This document shows, one piece after another, positions 1 through 5,990 of a stretch of DNA of 7,218 nucleotides. The stretch comes from an uncultured Clostridia bacterium (GTDB lineage: Bacteria > Bacillota > Clostridia > Oscillospirales > Ruminococcaceae). The translations under genes were made by a program, and so were the position numbers. Numbering within the stretch: position 1 is the stretch's first letter; each line of letters begins with the position of its first letter. The notes below the pieces were generated by a model. The model saw nothing but the letters and a program-made list of their open reading frames with translations, did no database searches and was not told the DNA's origin. The DNA lies in NCBI GenBank assembly GCA_937894185.1, contig CALCSA010000174.1:1-7218 (forward strand), in the 5' to 3' direction.

Positions 1-14
1 AGGTTTCCATTCCC

Positions 15-131
15 TTACCGCTCGTCGTCCTCGTTCCTCGGACTCCTCGCGGGGGTTACGGTAAACAGCTTCTTCGCAGCCACGTTCCCAAGGATTGATG
101 CCGCTAAGGAATACAACCCTTTAACAAACAT
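15..131 (-). CDS. Weak candidate small ORF, 38 residues, unknown function
   Basis: I do not recognise this gene and list it only as a possibility. An ATG at 131-129 opens a 38-codon frame ending in TAA at 17-15. The predicted peptide begins MFVKGLYSLAASILGNVAAK, an amphipathic or mildly hydrophobic stretch, and ends in a charged tail, RSPRNEDDER. It lies downstream of the leftward promoter at 517-545, which would give it an untranslated leader of roughly 380 nt. Against it, no Shine-Dalgarno sequence is visible upstream of the ATG, and the opposite strand is also open across the same bases (plus frame from position 1 to the TGA at 160-162). At most one of the two is likely to be real. The split into a hydrophobic half and an acidic tail makes the minus frame slightly more protein-like, but this is a weak argument. 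Confidence 0.17.
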   Translation of the reverse strand: MFVKGLYSLAASILGNVAAKKLFTVTPARSPRNEDDER

Positions 132-180
132 CAAACAGGAGTGGTGCTATTGGCTCTACTGATACGGAACGCGGGGTTAC

Positions 181-302
181 AAAGGGGTGTCAAACCCCTT
201 TGAGAGGGGTTTGGGGAAACTCCCCCAACGGGAGTACAGAGGGCAGAGCCCTCTGGCGTGTTTTGCCTCCTTTTGCACGAGCAAAAGGAGGGGCCCTGCC
301 CC
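181..302. repeat. Chain of GC-rich inverted repeats
   Basis: Five inverted repeats follow one another with almost no gap. AAAGGGGT/ACCCCTTT is at 181-188 and 194-201. CAAACCCC/GGGGTTTG is at 191-198 and 206-213. TTGGGG/CCCCAA is at 211-216 and 223-228. CAGAGGGC/GCCCTCTG is at 237-244 and 248-255. CCTCCTTTTGC/GCAAAAGGAGG is at 266-276 and 281-291, an 11-bp perfect stem with a 4-nt loop. A further GGGGC/GCCCC pair is at 290-294 and 298-302. The first three share arms, so they cannot all form at once. No coding frame explains this. It resembles the repetitive intergenic elements found in many gut Clostridia, but I cannot name a family. Confidence 0.75.
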
Positions 303-318
303 GGCCCGAGGGGCAATG

Positions 319-436
319 AACGCCGCGATGTTTTTTGCGGAAAAAGAGCCACCTCTGGCTTATGGAGCAAATCCCCGCCGTGGCCTTAGCGGCAAAAGGT
401 AACGCCGCGATGTTTTTTGCGGAAAAAGAGCCACCT
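319..436. repeat. Perfect 36-bp direct repeat, two copies in an ~80-bp unit
   Basis: The segments 319-354 and 401-436 are identical over 36 bp, starting AACGCCGCGATG and ending AGAGCCACCT. They are 82 bp apart start to start. Similarity continues in decayed form after each copy, for example GGAGCAAATCC after the first and GGAACAATCC after the second. This points to an old tandem duplication of about 80 bp in which only the core stayed intact. Each core contains a CCGC/GCGG stem around a T-rich loop (first copy about 322-339). No accepted gene covers it. The overlapping short frames on both strands repeat themselves with the DNA and are not convincing proteins. Confidence 0.93.
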
Positions 437-516
437 TCAGCATCGGAACAATCCACCGCTTCGGGAAAGCCTCCATCCGGCCCCCGGGCGACGGATGGCC
501 AAGCCGCTTTGCGGTT

Positions 517-545
517 ATTATACCACGGGTCGAATCTTGTCTCAA
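517..545 (-). promoter_or_regulatory. Leftward sigma-A-type promoter with extended -10
   Basis: Read on the minus strand, TTGAGA (545-540, five of six consensus bases) is followed by a 17-bp spacer and a perfect TATAAT (522-517). A TG one base upstream of the -10 makes it an extended -10. The predicted start is near 510, so the transcript would run left through the direct repeat and the hairpin chain. It fires away from hrcA, whose promoter begins about 100 bp to the right. No clear gene is in place to receive it within the window apart from the doubtful small ORF at 15-131, so the product may be a non-coding RNA or a gene beyond the left edge. Confidence 0.5.
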
Positions 546-577
546 GCAAAAGCCTGTAAACTTACTTTTCCGGCAAG

Positions 578-612
578 CTCTTAAAGCTGGCTGACAGCGC
601 TTGTTTTAAGAG
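578..612. repeat. Inverted repeat between divergent promoters
   Basis: CTCTTAAA at 578-585 pairs with TTTAAGAG at 605-612. Inside it, GCTG at 586-589 pairs with CAGC at 595-598. The structure lies between the leftward promoter (517-545) and the hrcA promoter (646-674). Neither strand has a U-run after the hairpin, so it is not an obvious terminator. It could be a protein binding site or chance. Confidence 0.35.
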
Positions 613-645
613 AAAAAACCACTTGTAAACAATTTATGAAAGCTC

Positions 646-674
646 TTGACAAACAATGGGAAACGTTATAAAAT
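646..674 (+). promoter_or_regulatory. Sigma-A promoter of the hrcA-grpE-dnaK-dnaJ operon
   Basis: A perfect TTGACA at 646-651 is separated by 17 bp from TAAAAT at 669-674, which matches five of six bases of TATAAT. The predicted start near 680-682 falls inside the first arm of CIRCE at 679-687. This is the classic arrangement in which HrcA bound to its operator blocks RNA polymerase. No sigma-B- or CtsR-type signal is evident near it. Confidence 0.88.
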
Positions 675-678
675 GTAT

Positions 679-705
679 CTAGCACTCGGGGGTTAAGAGT
701 GCTAA
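679..705 (+). promoter_or_regulatory. CIRCE operator (HrcA binding site)
   Basis: CTAGCACTC at 679-687, a 9-bp spacer at 688-696 and GAGTGCTAA at 697-705 match the CIRCE consensus TTAGCACTC-N9-GAGTGCTAA, with one difference, C for T at the first base. It overlaps the predicted transcription start and lies in the 5' untranslated leader of hrcA. HrcA, encoded immediately downstream, is the established repressor for this element, so the operon should be autoregulated. Confidence 0.97.
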
Positions 706-760
706 CACCTTTTAAAAACCGCATAATACCGGGCCTTTTACCAGAAAGGGGGAGCGACCG

Positions 761-1792
761 GTGAAGTTGAGCGAAAGAAAAAAGGCTATTTTGGCAGCCA
801 TTGTGGAAACCTATATCCAAACCGGCGAGCCGGTGGGTTCCAAACTGCTGGCCACCAAGCTGGGCTTTCAGGTTTCTCCGGCCACCATTCGCAGCGACAT
901 GGCGTGGCTGTTTGAGATGGGATATTTGGAGCAGCCCCACACTTCGGCGGGGCGTGTACCCAGCCACTTGGGCTTTCGGGAGTATATCGACTCTTTGATG
1001 CGGTGCAAACCTCTGACACAGGACGAGCGCCGGGAAATAGATTCTCTCTTTAATGTGCGCAACCCCGACCCTGACAAACTGCTGGAAGACGCCGCGGAGG
1101 CTCTTTCCGACTACACCCATTGCGCCACCGTCACCTCCAGCATTACGCCAAAAACCGTGCGAATTCGCCGAATTAAACTGATTGCCGCAGGCCGGAACAC
1201 CGTTGTGATTCTGATGATTGCCTCCAACGGCGTCATCCGCAACAAAGTTTGCCGGATGGATTTTCAGGTCACCGACCAGCTGGTGGAATTTTTCAACAAG
1301 TTTGCCAATGCTCGCTTGAGCGGCATGAACATCGCCACCGTGTCTACCAGCTACATCAACTCTCTCTCCATTGTGTTGGGGGAATATTCCAGAATCTTCA
1401 CCCCGCTGCTGGTGGCGATTTTTGAACTTTGTAAGGAGATCAACGACGGCCAGTATTATCTCAGTGGCGGCACCAAGCTACTGGAATACAACGAGCTGAA
1501 CATTCTGGTGCGGGATCTTCTGACCATGCTGGAAAAACGGGACACCTTGCAGTCCCTGTTTACCTTGGAAGGAGACGACTTCCGGGTGATTATCGGCAAG
1601 GAAAACCAATCCATGGAGCTGGCGGACTCCTCAGTGGTGATGACGCAATATAATGTAGGCGGCGAGCCTGCCGGTACGGTGGGACTCATTGGTCCGGTGC
1701 GAATCGATTACGCCAAGATTATTCCTCATCTGGAATACTTCGCCAAAACCTTGGGAGACCTGCTCACCGATACCTTTGAACTGCATCAATAA
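761..1792 (+). CDS. hrcA: Heat-inducible transcription repressor HrcA
   Basis: HrcA is the dimeric repressor of class I heat-shock genes. It binds CIRCE, and in known systems its DNA-binding form depends on the GroEL chaperonin. The 343-residue product has the usual length. Residues 1-70 form the winged helix domain, with the family blocks GEPVGSK (22-28), SPATIR (39-44) and GYLEQPHTSAGRVP (54-67). The rest corresponds to the GAF-like dimerisation domain and its inserted domain. The start is a GTG at 761, supported by AAAGGGGGAG at 745-754 six bases upstream and by the MKLSERKK beginning typical of the family. It is the first gene of the chaperone operon, with CIRCE 55 bp ahead, and grpE follows after 24 nt. 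Nothing looks broken. The W49 in place of the more usual small or charged residue of the MAxLE segment is a minor deviation. Confidence 0.98.
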   Translation: MKLSERKKAILAAIVETYIQTGEPVGSKLLATKLGFQVSPATIRSDMAWLFEMGYLEQPHTSAGRVPSHLGFREYIDSLMRCKPLTQDERREIDSLFNVRNPDPDKLLEDAAEALSDYTHCATVTSSITPKTVRIRRIKLIAAGRNTVVILMIASNGVIRNKVCRMDFQVTDQLVEFFNKFANARLSGMNIATVSTSYINSLSIVLGEYSRIFTPLLVAIFELCKEINDGQYYLSGGTKLLEYNELNILVRDLLTMLEKRDTLQSLFTLEGDDFRVIIGKENQSMELADSSVVMTQYNVGGEPAGTVGLIGPVRIDYAKIIPHLEYFAKTLGDLLTDTFELHQ

Positions 1793-1816
1793 AACACAGG
1801 GAGAGGACAAGGACAA

Positions 1817-2386
1817 GTGGGAAAAGAGACACGTAACAAAGCGCCAAGGCAGGAGCATGAACTGGAACCGGAAATTCCTGTGGAGCAGGAAGAGGTTCAG
1901 GATCAGGATACCGGACAGCCGGGGGAAGAATCCTCCGAGCCGCCCAAAAGTGAGCAGGAGCTTCTGCAGGAAAAATACGATCAGCTTCAGGACCAGCATT
2001 TGCGGTTGATGGCGGAGTACGACAATTACCGCAAGCGCACGCAAAAAGAAAAGGACGACATCTATCAGGCTGCCACGGCGGCCGCCCTGCAAAAGATACT
2101 GCCCATGCAGGATAACTTTGACCGAGCCGGTGCCTTTGAATGCCATACCGAGGAGTTTGCCAAGGGCTTTGCCCTTATCGAAAAGGGCTTTGCCGAGCTT
2201 CTATCCTCCTTTGGGGTGGAAGCCTTCGGGGAAGCGGGAGAACCCTTCGACCCGGAACTGCACCACGCCGTCATGCATATTGAGGACGAAAGCCTTGGGG
2301 AAAACGTCATCGCCCAAGTGCTGCAAAAGGGTTACCGAATGGGAGATAAGGTTCTGCGCTACGCCATGGTGCAGACAGCCAACTAA
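1817..2386 (+). CDS. grpE: Nucleotide exchange factor GrpE
   Basis: GrpE is the cytoplasmic exchange factor that releases ADP from DnaK and so resets the Hsp70 cycle. The 189-residue product has three visible parts. Residues 1 to about 45 are acidic, rich in E, Q and P, and probably disordered. About 46-100 form the long charged helix of the dimer, containing LRLMAEYDNYRKRTQKEKDD. From about 130 to the end is the beta domain that inserts into DnaK, with FDPELHHAV at 144-152 followed by the family signature ending GYRMGDKVLRYAMV. The start is a GTG at 1817 with GAGAGGA at 1801-1807. It lies 24 nt behind hrcA and is surely cotranscribed with it. A 68-nt gap with a small hairpin separates it from dnaK. 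The N-terminal tail varies between species, so the exact start is slightly less certain than the rest. Confidence 0.97.
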   Translation: MGKETRNKAPRQEHELEPEIPVEQEEVQDQDTGQPGEESSEPPKSEQELLQEKYDQLQDQHLRLMAEYDNYRKRTQKEKDDIYQAATAAALQKILPMQDNFDRAGAFECHTEEFAKGFALIEKGFAELLSSFGVEAFGEAGEPFDPELHHAVMHIEDESLGENVIAQVLQKGYRMGDKVLRYAMVQTAN

Positions 2387-2396
2387 CCGACAAACC

Positions 2397-2410
2397 GGGG
2401 CGTATGCCCC
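2397..2410 (+). other. Small GC hairpin between grpE and dnaK
   Basis: GGGGC at 2397-2401 and GCCCC at 2406-2410 form a 5-bp all-GC stem with a GTAT loop, ten bases after the grpE stop. The following bases TCTTAATAGA give no U-run, so it is not a standard terminator. It may mark an RNA processing or stability site within the operon, or it may be incidental. Confidence 0.4.
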
Positions 2411-2454
2411 TCTTAATAGAATAAAATCCACATCTCGATCAGGAGGAAAACATT

Positions 2455-4275
2455 ATGGGAAAGATTATAGGCATTGACCTTGGAACAACCAACTCTTGCG
2501 TCGCTGTTATGGAAGGCGGCGAAACCGTCGTCATCCCCAACGCCGAGGGTGCTCGCACCACTGCTTCGGTGGTGGCCTTTAATAAGGAAGGGGAGCGCAT
2601 GGTGGGTCAGGTGGCAAAACGTCAGGCTGTCACCAACCCCGACCGCACCGTCATGAGCATCAAGCGCAAAATGGGCACCGACTACCATGTAAAAATTGAC
2701 GATAAAACCTATACCCCTCAGCAGATTTCCGCTATGGTACTGCAAAAGCTCAAGGCCGATGCCGAGGCTTATCTGGGTCACCCCGTCACCGAGGCGGTTA
2801 TCACCACCCCCGCCTACTTTACCGATGCCCAGCGTCAGGCTACCAAGGACGCAGGCCGCATTGCCGGGCTGGATGTCAAGCGGATTATCAACGAGCCCAC
2901 CGCTGCGGCTCTGGCCTACGGTATGGACAAAGAGCAGGACCAGAAGGTGATGGTTTACGACTTGGGCGGCGGAACCTTCGACGTTTCCGTCATCGAGATG
3001 GGAGACGGCGTGCAGGAAGTTCTGGCTACCGCCGGCAACAACAAACTGGGCGGCGACGACTTTGACGAGCGTATCATCGGCTATCTGGCCGACGAGTTCA
3101 AAAAAGACAGCGGCATCGACCTTAGAAACGACAAGATGGCTATGCAGCGTCTGAAGGAAGCTGCCGAAAAAGCCAAGATCGAGCTTTCCGGCATGACCAG
3201 TGCCAACGTCAATCTGCCCTTTATCACTGCCGATGCTTCCGGCCCCAAGCATCTAGATGTTTCCATCACCCGGGCCAAGTTCAACGAGCTCACCGCCGAT
3301 CTGGTGGACGCCACCATGGGCCCCGTCCGTCAGGCCTTGAGTGACGCCGGCCTCAAGCCCTCCGATATTCAGAGGGTGCTGCTGGTAGGCGGTTCCTCCC
3401 GGATTCCCGCCGTACAGGATGCGGTGAAGGATTTTATTGGCAAGGAGCCCTTTAAGGGCATCAACCCCGACGAGTGTGTCGCTATCGGCGCAGCCATTCA
3501 GGGCGGCGTACTGGGCGGCGATGTCAAGGGTCTGCTGCTGTTGGACGTCACCCCTCTGTCTCTGGGTCTGGAAACTCTGGGCGGAGTCTTTACCAAGATC
3601 ATCGACCGCAACACCACCATCCCCACCAAAAAGAGCCAAATCTTTTCCACCGCCGCCGATGGCCAAACCTCGGTAGAGGTTCACGTCCTGCAGGGTGAGC
3701 GTGAGATGGCTGCCGGAAACAAAACTCTGGGCCGCTTCCATCTGGACAACATTCCTCCCGCACCCCGGGGCACTCCTCAGATTGAGGTTGCCTTTGACCT
3801 GGACGCCAACGGAATCGTCAATGTCTCCGCTAAGGATTTGGGTACCGGTAAGGAGCAGCACATCACCATCACCAGCTCCACCAACATGAACAAGGACGAT
3901 ATTGACAAGGCGATCCGGGAGGCGGAGCAGTATGCCGCCGAGGACAAAAAACGTCGGGAAGAGGCCGACACCCGCAACAACGCCGATCAGGCGGTCTTCC
4001 AGACGGAAAAGCTGATTTCCGATTCCGGTGATAAGATTGCCGAGGACGATAAGCAGCGCCTGACCGAGAAGAAGGACGTTCTCAAGGAAGCCCTTAAGGG
4101 CAGCGATCTGGAACTGATCAAAAAGGGTCAGGAGGAGCTGCAAAAGGTGCTTTACGAGGTAAGCGGCAAGATGTACGAGGCTCAGGCCGCCCAGCAGCCT
4201 GAGGGCGGCGCAGGCGCTCCTCCCAATGACGACGGAGTGGTGGACGCCGAGTATAAGGAAGTTGACAACGACTAA
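2455..4275 (+). CDS. dnaK: Molecular chaperone DnaK (Hsp70)
   Basis: DnaK is the ATP-driven Hsp70 that holds and folds unfolded polypeptides in the cytoplasm with DnaJ and GrpE. The 606-residue product shows all landmarks. The phosphate-1 motif GIDLGTTNS is at 6-14, the phosphate-2 motif DLGGGT at 169-174 and the adenosine motif VGGSSRIP at 311-318. The interdomain linker around LLLLDVTP is at 360-367, followed by the substrate-binding beta domain and a helical lid ending in the acidic tail DAEYKEVDND. Near residues 67-90 the sequence runs from MSIKRKMGTD straight into the DDKTYTPQQIS segment. It therefore lacks the insertion present in proteobacterial DnaK, a known Gram-positive trait. The ATG at 2455 follows a strong AGGAGG at 2441-2446 with an 8-nt spacer. 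Its RBS is the strongest in the operon, in line with the high abundance of this protein. Long open frames on the opposite strand are shadows. Confidence 0.99.
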   Translation: MGKIIGIDLGTTNSCVAVMEGGETVVIPNAEGARTTASVVAFNKEGERMVGQVAKRQAVTNPDRTVMSIKRKMGTDYHVKIDDKTYTPQQISAMVLQKLKADAEAYLGHPVTEAVITTPAYFTDAQRQATKDAGRIAGLDVKRIINEPTAAALAYGMDKEQDQKVMVYDLGGGTFDVSVIEMGDGVQEVLATAGNNKLGGDDFDERIIGYLADEFKKDSGIDLRNDKMAMQRLKEAAEKAKIELSGMTSANVNLPFITADASGPKHLDVSITRAKFNELTADLVDATMGPVRQALSDAGLKPSDIQRVLLVGGSSRIPAVQDAVKDFIGKEPFKGINPDECVAIGAAIQGGVLGGDVKGLLLLDVTPLSLGLETLGGVFTKIIDRNTTIPTKKSQIFSTAADGQTSVEVHVLQGEREMAAGNKTLGRFHLDNIPPAPRGTPQIEVAFDLDANGIVNVSAKDLGTGKEQHITITSSTNMNKDDIDKAIREAEQYAAEDKKRREEADTRNNADQAVFQTEKLISDSGDKIAEDDKQRLTEKKDVLKEALKGSDLELIKKGQEELQKVLYEVSGKMYEAQAAQQPEGGAGAPPNDDGVVDAEYKEVDND

Positions 4276-4298
4276 AAAACCCTTTATGATGGAACAGG

Positions 4299-4330
4299 CC
4301 ACGCCGGGCAGAATAAGCTGTCCGGCGTGG
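4299..4330 (+). other. Strong hairpin 23 nt after dnaK, no U-run
   Basis: Bases 4299-4311 pair with 4318-4330 over 13 positions with one G-U pair (4308 with 4321), leaving the 6-nt loop AATAAG. The outer nine pairs, CCACGCCGG with CCGGCGTGG, are perfect. What follows is TTCATGGGAAAC, so the U-run needed for intrinsic termination is absent. It could be a 3' stabiliser or processing site that lets dnaK mRNA accumulate over dnaJ mRNA, or an inefficient attenuator. The structure is certain at sequence level; the function is inferred. Confidence 0.65.
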
Positions 4331-4542
4331 TTCATGGGAAACCTTCCGGGAAAACCTGCATAGAATCATAATAACAGCAGAACAGACGGACATAGTTTCG
4401 GCGCGGGGGGAGCGTTTCCCCGGAGCAGCTACCGTTATCCCGGCAAGGCGGCACACTCTGCGCCGGAACCTTTTGTTTTTTCCGGGTACACAAGCAGCAA
4501 CTCACTCCGCCGGTTTGATTCCGGTACCCAGTACTACGAGAG
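4331..4542 (+). other. Long untranslated gap ahead of dnaJ, structured near dnaJ
   Basis: No credible gene is present here. An ATG at 4286 opens a 25-codon frame with no ribosome binding site. Toward dnaJ there are nested inverted repeats. CCGGAA (4463-4468) pairs with TTCCGG (4480-4485). GGGTAC (4484-4489) pairs with GTACCC (4524-4529). CCGG (4510-4513) pairs with CCGG (4521-4524). Some of these compete for the same bases. I found no CIRCE and no convincing sigma-A promoter, so dnaJ is probably read from the hrcA promoter through this gap. A structured leader that tunes dnaJ translation is possible but unproven. Confidence 0.4.
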
Positions 4543-5712
4543 ATGGTGGTAAATTTGCCAGAAAAAAGAGACTACTATGAAGTTTTGGGTGTGCAAAAAG
4601 GTGCGTCGGAAGATGAGATCAAAAAGGCATACCGAAAGCTTGCAAAACAATACCACCCGGACGTAAATCCCGATGATAAAACCGCCGAAGCCAAATTTAA
4701 AGAGGTGGGAGAGGCCTACGAGGTTCTTTCCGACGCTCAGAAGAAGAGCCGCTACGATCAGTTTGGTCACGCAGGGGTGGACCCCAGCTATGGAGCAGGT
4801 GGCGGAGCGGGCTTTAGCGGATTTTCCGGAGGCTTTGGCTTCGAGGATTTGGGGGATATTTTCGACAGCTTTTTTGGCGGCGGGTTTGGAGGCTCCACCC
4901 GCACCCGCAACCCCAACGCCCCCATCAAGGGGGCGGACATTCGCATCAACATGCCTCTGGACTTTATGGAGGCGGTTAAAGGCGTCAAAAAGACCATATC
5001 CATATCCCGCCAGCAAACCTGCCACACCTGCCGTGGCTCGGGAGCGGCCGAGGGCACCAGTCCCGAAACCTGCTCCGAATGCGGAGGCTCCGGTCAGGTC
5101 AAGGTGAGCCAGCGCACCCCCTTTGGAGTGGTGCAGTCGGCCAGAGCCTGTTCCCGCTGCGGCGGCAGGGGCAGCGTCATCAAGGACCCCTGCAAAACCT
5201 GCGGCGGCAAGGGGCGGGAAAGGGCCAACAAAACGCTGGAGGTCAGCGTTCCCGCCGGAATTGACGACGGCCAAAGCTTTGTGCTGCGGGGTGAGGGAGA
5301 CCATGGCCTGAATAACGGCCCCGCCGGAGATTGCGTGGTGACGGTGAGCGTCCGCCCCGATCCCATTTTCGAGCGGGACGGCTTTGATATTTGGTGCGAG
5401 ATTCCCCTCACCTACGCCCAGGCTACCTTGGGGGATGAGATTGTGGTTCCTACGGTGGACGGCAAGGTGAGCTACAGCGTGCCCGAGGGAACCCAGCCCG
5501 GTGTGGTGTTCCGCCTGCGCAACAAGGGAGTTCCCTACATCAACGGCCGGGGTCGGGGAGATCAATACGTTCGGGTTCTGCTGGAGGTTCCCCGCAATTT
5601 GTCGGGTAAGCAGAAGGAAGCCCTGAAAACCTTTGACAATCTGGTCAGTGATAAAAACTACGAAAAGCGCAAGAGCTTTTTTGATAAGATTAAAAACGCC
5701 ATGGGCATCTAA
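4543..5712 (+). CDS. dnaJ: Chaperone protein DnaJ (type I Hsp40)
   Basis: DnaJ delivers unfolded substrates to DnaK and stimulates its ATPase. The 389-residue product has the full type I layout. The J domain is at about 9-74 with the essential HPD at 38-40. A Gly/Phe-rich segment at 84-118 contains DIFDSFF. Four zinc-binding CxxCxGxG repeats begin at C160, C177, C203 and C217, and the C-terminal beta-sandwich substrate domains complete the protein. The start is ambiguous. The ATG at 4543 gives MVVNLPEKRDYYEVLG but has only a weak GAG-type sequence upstream. The in-frame TTG at 4555 would give MPEKRDYYEVLG, closer to the usual MAEKRDYYEVLG, with GGTGGT at 4545-4550 as a possible ribosome binding site. 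The first four residues may therefore not be translated. It is the last gene of the operon, 267 nt behind dnaK, and a terminator overlaps its stop codon. Confidence 0.98.
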   Translation: MVVNLPEKRDYYEVLGVQKGASEDEIKKAYRKLAKQYHPDVNPDDKTAEAKFKEVGEAYEVLSDAQKKSRYDQFGHAGVDPSYGAGGGAGFSGFSGGFGFEDLGDIFDSFFGGGFGGSTRTRNPNAPIKGADIRINMPLDFMEAVKGVKKTISISRQQTCHTCRGSGAAEGTSPETCSECGGSGQVKVSQRTPFGVVQSARACSRCGGRGSVIKDPCKTCGGKGRERANKTLEVSVPAGIDDGQSFVLRGEGDHGLNNGPAGDCVVTVSVRPDPIFERDGFDIWCEIPLTYAQATLGDEIVVPTVDGKVSYSVPEGTQPGVVFRLRNKGVPYINGRGRGDQYVRVLLEVPRNLSGKQKEALKTFDNLVSDKNYEKRKSFFDKIKNAMGI

Positions 5713-5764
5713 TAAAACAGGGCACAGCAGCATTGGTCTGCCGTGCCCTGTTTTATGCCTTTTA
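5712..5764 (+). terminator. Intrinsic terminator of the chaperone operon
   Basis: Bases 5712-5725 pair perfectly with 5743-5756 over 14 bp (core CAGGGCAC with GTGCCCTG). An inner GCAG/CTGC stem is at 5727-5730 and 5738-5741, and the loop is CATTGGT. The 3' arm carries TTTTAT and is followed by GCCTTTT. The first pair uses the last base of the dnaJ stop codon. The A-rich 5' arm means the structure could also stop transcription coming from the right. Confidence 0.92.
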
Positions 5765-5956
5765 CAGAGTATTCATTTGGAGAGAGGATATGCGTTGTAT
5801 ATGCAAATTCACATTCATCCAAATAATTAATTTTTGCAATTTTAAATCTGTAAGCAATCTTAGAAAAAGGCTATAGTGATCGCAAAAATTTGAAATAGAC
5901 ATGATGGCGAATATGTAGATTTTCTGTATATTTTAACAATTTGAGCAAATTTCGAG
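5765..5956. other. AT-rich intergenic stretch, no gene seen
   Basis: This stretch is markedly AT-rich compared with the operon and carries no reading frame with a ribosome binding site on either strand. The A- and T-tracts close to 5957 (for example AATTTGAGCAAATTT at about 5939-5953) could act as an UP-element for the promoter that follows. I see nothing else that I can support. Confidence 0.5.
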
Positions 5957-5985
5957 TTGAATATAATCTCCGATTGCGCTATAAT
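5957..5985 (+). promoter_or_regulatory. Promoter of a candidate non-coding RNA
   Basis: TTGAAT at 5957-5962 (four of six bases), a 17-bp spacer and a perfect TATAAT at 5980-5985 predict a start at about 5991-5993. AT-rich DNA lies immediately upstream. No protein gene follows; the transcript would meet a terminator about 200 nt later. Confidence 0.65.
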
Positions 5986-5990
5986 ATACA

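Noticed and set aside
319..436. Possible CRISPR array (36-bp repeat)
   Set aside because: There are only two copies, the 46-bp interval itself resembles the decayed flank of the second copy, and no third repeat or cas gene is present.
190..559. Short frames on both strands across the repeat block (up to 119 codons)
   Set aside because: Several overlapping frames carry the same repeated peptides because the DNA is repeated; none has a ribosome binding site or a protein-like composition.
581..1120. A 179-codon minus-strand frame opposite the start of hrcA
   Set aside because: It crosses the operon promoter and CIRCE and has no family resemblance; hrcA on the other strand is certain.
2413..4335. 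Two long minus-strand frames of 279 and 360 codons opposite dnaK
   Set aside because: They mirror the codon pattern of dnaK, whose coding is certain. Long antisense frames opposite dnaK are a well-known artefact, and no ribosome binding site or promoter supports them.
4299..4340. Ordinary intrinsic terminator after dnaK
   Set aside because: The stem is strong, but the following TTCATGGG lacks a U-run, so I call it a hairpin of uncertain role.
4534..5733. A 399-codon minus-strand frame opposite dnaJ
   Set aside because: It is a shadow of the GC-rich dnaJ codons and starts inside the terminator hairpin.
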